Positions 61,347-64,000 of a stretch of 64,000 nucleotides of DNA are shown piece by piece; position 1 is the stretch's first letter; each line of letters opens with the position of its first letter. Origin of the DNA: Enterococcus_K sp051713825 (GTDB lineage Bacteria; Bacillota; Bacilli; Lactobacillales; Enterococcaceae). Below the pieces are notes generated by a model. It searched no databases. It saw only the letters and a list, made by a program, of their open reading frames with translations, and was not told the DNA's origin. The stretch lies in assembly GCF_051713825.1 (NCBI RefSeq), contig NZ_JBIOQR010000001.1:1364001-1428000 (forward strand). The letters run 5' to 3'. Both the position numbers and the translations under genes were made by a program.

Positions 61347-62258
61347 ATGGGAAAAACAGTATTACAGATTAAAAATCTGTCAAAACGTGTTGGTAAGAAA
61401 ACGATTATTCGAAATATCAATTTTGAGGTCTATGAAGGGGAAGTTTTTGGACTTCTTGGTCCAAATGGTGCGGGGAAAACAACAATCATTCGTTCAATTG
61501 TTAGCTTAATTAGCCGAACGACAGGAACTGTACTAATTAATGGAACTGATGTGAGTATTGATTTCAAAAAAACAATTGCTGAAGTCGGAGCAATTATTGA
61601 AAATCCAGAATTTTACATGTACATGTCTGGAATGCAAAATTTAAAACAATTTGCTCGAATGAGTCGCAAGGATATTTCTGATGAGGACATTCAAAAAATT
61701 GTCGATAAAGTTAAATTAACAAATGCAATTAATCAAAAGGTGAAAACTTATTCACTAGGAATGCGTCAAAGACTTGGCTTAGCACAGGCACTTATTCATC
61801 GTCCATCAATTCTTATTCTAGATGAACCAACTAATGGACTTGATCCACAAGGTATGGCAGAATTCAGAGAGATTATTCGTGAGATTTCAAGTCAGGGAAC
61901 AGCTGTCCTTATTTCTAGTCATTTATTGGGTGAGATTCAGCAGATTACTGATCGATTTGCAATTATTGAAAAGGGTGAGTTGACTCATATTGAGACAATG
62001 AGCGAGGTGATGGAAGATAGTCATGGCAAATATATCTTCAAAGTTTCTGATGTGAAGAAAGCGATTGAACTTTTGACTGAAAAAGAAATTGTAGCTGTTG
62101 CGCTTCATGCCCAAATGATGGAAGTAACCATTAGTGAAGAACAGATTCCAGAAGTGATTCGAGTACTTATTAGTGCGCTTGATATTTATGCTGTTACAGC
62201 GAAAACAAGTTCGCTAGAAGAACGATTCTTTGAACTAACTGAAGGAGGGGCTCTCTAA
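61347..62258 (+). CDS. ABC exporter ATPase (BcrA/NatA type)
   Basis: 303 residues: Walker A GPNGAGKTT (about residues 37-45), signature YSLGMRQRLGLA (about 135-146), Walker B ILILDEPTNGLDP, and a C-terminal regulatory part. This type is coupled to ABC-2 permeases for drug, peptide or sodium export. AAGGAG at 61335-61340 supports ATG at 61347. Its stop overlaps the permease start by one base (TAATG). Confidence 0.92.
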   Translation: MGKTVLQIKNLSKRVGKKTIIRNINFEVYEGEVFGLLGPNGAGKTTIIRSIVSLISRTTGTVLINGTDVSIDFKKTIAEVGAIIENPEFYMYMSGMQNLKQFARMSRKDISDEDIQKIVDKVKLTNAINQKVKTYSLGMRQRLGLAQALIHRPSILILDEPTNGLDPQGMAEFREIIREISSQGTAVLISSHLLGEIQQITDRFAIIEKGELTHIETMSEVMEDSHGKYIFKVSDVKKAIELLTEKEIVAVALHAQMMEVTISEEQIPEVIRVLISALDIYAVTAKTSSLEERFFELTEGGAL

Positions 62259-63352
62259 TGTTTATATTAATGAAAAATGAATTCATCAAATTATTTAGTA
62301 AAAAATCTAGTTGGATTTTACAGATTTTCTTAGTCCTTTGTATGTTTGGTATGAGCTTTATGATAATGAAATCCAATGACTCAATGAAATCTTATCGAGA
62401 AGATGCAGAACAGCCAGAATTCAAAGGTGGTATTGAAGGCATCAAAACAAAAGAAGGTATCATCATGAGTGAGTATACGTACTGGAATCAAACGGATGAG
62501 ATGCAAGGTGAGCCTGAATATGTTTCATTGACAGTAAAAGAATCTGTTCCAGTTCTAGAAGATAACTTAAAAATGATGAAGAGCCAACCTAAGAAGTATG
62601 ATAAAGTATCAGTTAAAGTCGTCGAAAAACAACTTGCCTTCTACAAATCATATCAAGAAAATGGGGAGACACCGCTTGATCCGATGGCAGGAACGACAAG
62701 TGCTCAGTTTTTCAGTAGTTTTGGACAATTATACGTCTTGCCTACTCTATTTGCAGTTATTATTGCTAGTATGATTATTGCGGCGGAATTTTCTGGGGGC
62801 ACTATTAAGCTGCTACTCACTCGCCCATATAGTAGAATGCAAATCCTGTGGTCAAAATACATTGTAGCGATTATCTACGGGTTTATGAGTAGTCTGGTTA
62901 TGGCTATTTCAGCTTTTGTTTTTTCATACATGCTACCACATCAATCGCTTAATGTAGCTATATCAGAAGATCTAGGTGGAAAAACAGCAATAGCATTGGC
63001 AGGGCAGTTGTTTTCAAGTAATTTTTTATTAATGATTTTATATATTACGATTGCGCTTTTCTTCTCAGCTGTTATTCGCTCTCAAGCACTAGCTGTAGGT
63101 GTCGGAATGGGGGTATTATTCTCCGGAAGTATATTAGGTCAAATCTTACCATCAATTATTGAGAAGTACGATTGGTTGAAATGGCTACTCTTTAATCTAT
63201 TGGGCTTAAATAATCAAGTGTTAGATAGTGCCTATTCAGCACCTGGGAATCTCAGTATTTTAGCTACGGTGATTGGGTTAGTCATCTATATTGCCTTAAT
63301 TTACACTGCGACATTAGCTCTGTTTAATAAACGTGATGTAGCTTTATCTTAA
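62258..63352 (+). CDS. ABC-2 type exporter permease
   Basis: 364 residues: one helix near the N-terminus (about 17-35), an extracellular part (about 40-155), then five helices. It partners the ATPase upstream. The TMFAVIIASMI and TIKLLLTRPYSRMQILWSKY region (about 188-207) is typical of the NatB/BcrB group. Substrate unknown; no sensor-kinase gene is next to it, unlike many bacitracin-resistance sets. Confidence 0.88.
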   Translation: MFILMKNEFIKLFSKKSSWILQIFLVLCMFGMSFMIMKSNDSMKSYREDAEQPEFKGGIEGIKTKEGIIMSEYTYWNQTDEMQGEPEYVSLTVKESVPVLEDNLKMMKSQPKKYDKVSVKVVEKQLAFYKSYQENGETPLDPMAGTTSAQFFSSFGQLYVLPTLFAVIIASMIIAAEFSGGTIKLLLTRPYSRMQILWSKYIVAIIYGFMSSLVMAISAFVFSYMLPHQSLNVAISEDLGGKTAIALAGQLFSSNFLLMILYITIALFFSAVIRSQALAVGVGMGVLFSGSILGQILPSIIEKYDWLKWLLFNLLGLNNQVLDSAYSAPGNLSILATVIGLVIYIALIYTATLALFNKRDVALS

Positions 63353-63366
63353 AAATTTAATCAAGT

Positions 63367-63420
63367 AAAAAACATGATAAAGATCCTATTCTAGATGGAT
63401 AGACTTTATCATGTTTTTTT
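63367..63420. terminator. Bidirectional terminator
   Basis: AAAAAACATGATAAAG pairs with CTTTATCATGTTTTTT around a 21-base loop, between the permease and the convergent RpiR gene. Confidence 0.85.
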
Positions 63421-63451
63421 GCGAAATGATGAATAACAATCGGTAAAAAGT

Positions 63452-64000
63452 TTATTCTTCTCGCATCACGTCAACCGCAAATTTTCTCGTATCAACTAAC
63501 TGGCCAACTCGTTTTAAATGCTCTAAATTCTTTTCGTAATTCTCAGAAAAGACGATGGAATAAAGGGCATCGAGTAAGAAAATAATTGAGATATTGGTTG
63601 TGAAATTGCCGATTTTTGAATAGAGTTTTTCGCGAGTGGTGACTGGCAGAAAACAAGTACATTCTTTGGAAAGACTATTATCACCAATACTCGTAATAGC
63701 AATGGTCGGGACATCTCTGGACTTAAGTATTTGATTAATCTTAAGAATATCCGTATTTTCTCCCGAGTAAGAAATCAGTATTGCACAACCATTACGCGGT
63801 ACATTATAGGCTTCATAACGTTCTTCCCCTTTTAGTGATGACAGGACCACGGTTCTTCTAATTCGATTCATTTTCAAGGCAAAGTCTTGTGCAATTAACA
63901 GGTTGGCATTTTGTGAAAACACACGAATAACTTCAGCATTTAACAACAGTTGTTTGGCCTTTGAGAGGTTATCATGATGTAAAAGCGAGAGAATATCATC
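63452..64000 (-). CDS. RpiR-family regulator, SIS domain (partial, cut by window edge)
   Basis: The frame is open to the window end, so the N-terminal helix-turn-helix lies outside. What remains (183 residues) is the SIS sugar-phosphate-binding domain: CAILISYSGENTDIL and TIAITSIGDNSLSKECTCFLPV. RpiR proteins sense phosphosugars and control sugar or amino-sugar genes; any target would be beyond the edge. Confidence 0.85.
   Translation of the reverse strand, partial: DDILSLLHHDNLSKAKQLLLNAEVIRVFSQNANLLIAQDFALKMNRIRRTVVLSSLKGEERYEAYNVPRNGCAILISYSGENTDILKINQILKSRDVPTIAITSIGDNSLSKECTCFLPVTTREKLYSKIGNFTTNISIIFLLDALYSIVFSENYEKNLEHLKRVGQLVDTRKFAVDVMREE

Overview
The window reads as low-GC Firmicutes DNA from the Lactobacillales, most likely Enterococcaceae (Enterococcus- or Vagococcus-like). 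The basis is the rimP-nusA-rnpM-L7Ae-infB-rbfA and truB-ribF gene order, the enterococcal look of TruB, PolC and RibF, frequent TTG starts, and a LevR-type activator with sigma-54 promoters. This is inference from protein appearance; no rRNA or tRNA gene is present to confirm it.

Layout. 1-3691: 3' part of polC. 4030-15867: a catabolic locus with a SorC regulator, a lactose/cellobiose-family PTS (IIA, IIB, IIC), an AhpF-like flavoprotein, a glycyl-radical activase, a DeoR regulator, a glycyl radical enzyme (GRE), a fructose-6-phosphate-aldolase-type transaldolase and a degenerate ROK protein. The PTS + GRE + activase + FSA set matches the E. coli pflD/ybiW clusters, for which an anhydrosugar route (1,5-anhydroglucitol or anhydromannitol 6-phosphate to 1-deoxyfructose 6-phosphate to G3P + hydroxyacetone) has been reported. 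15956-28418: a glycan locus with a GcnA-like GH20, an LplABC-type ABC importer without its own ATPase, a YesL-like protein, a membrane-bound AraC regulator, a GH29 fucosidase and a GH1 glycosidase. These two loci sit between polC and rimP, which are usually close neighbours in this order.

28562-36052: the translation/transcription operon rimP-nusA-rnpM-L7Ae-infB-rbfA behind a promoter plus leader hairpin, then truB-ribF. 36347-38915: a small unknown protein, FetAB-type exporter and an acetyltransferase. 39400-51709: a sigma-54 regulon with a LevR-type activator, two excellent -24/-12 promoters and a third weaker one, a split mannose-family PTS (IIA in one transcription unit, IIB-IIC-IID in the other), GH88 unsaturated uronyl hydrolase, GH36 alpha-galactosidase, a discoidin-like cytosolic protein and GH43. 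All three -24 elements carry a CGACA box at exactly the same distance.

51972-57294: two related small membrane proteins around a TetR regulator, a glycerate kinase, and a vitamin-type kinase / ECF S-component / DUF436 operon, plus a 49-aa gene. 57544-58055: an eight-repeat, type I-C-like CRISPR array without cas genes here; a stray degenerate repeat lies 2 kb further, on the far side of a DXS-like thiamin-diphosphate enzyme. That enzyme and the adjacent MerR regulator have matching 19-bp-spaced MerR-type promoters. 60739-64000: a GtrA-like protein without a normal start codon, an ABC-2 exporter pair and a partial RpiR regulator.

A dispersed, hairpin-rich intergenic repeat with inverted ends occurs around 5014, 25501 and 52336/53357, and contributes the stop codon of the SorC gene and the leader of the fucosidase gene.
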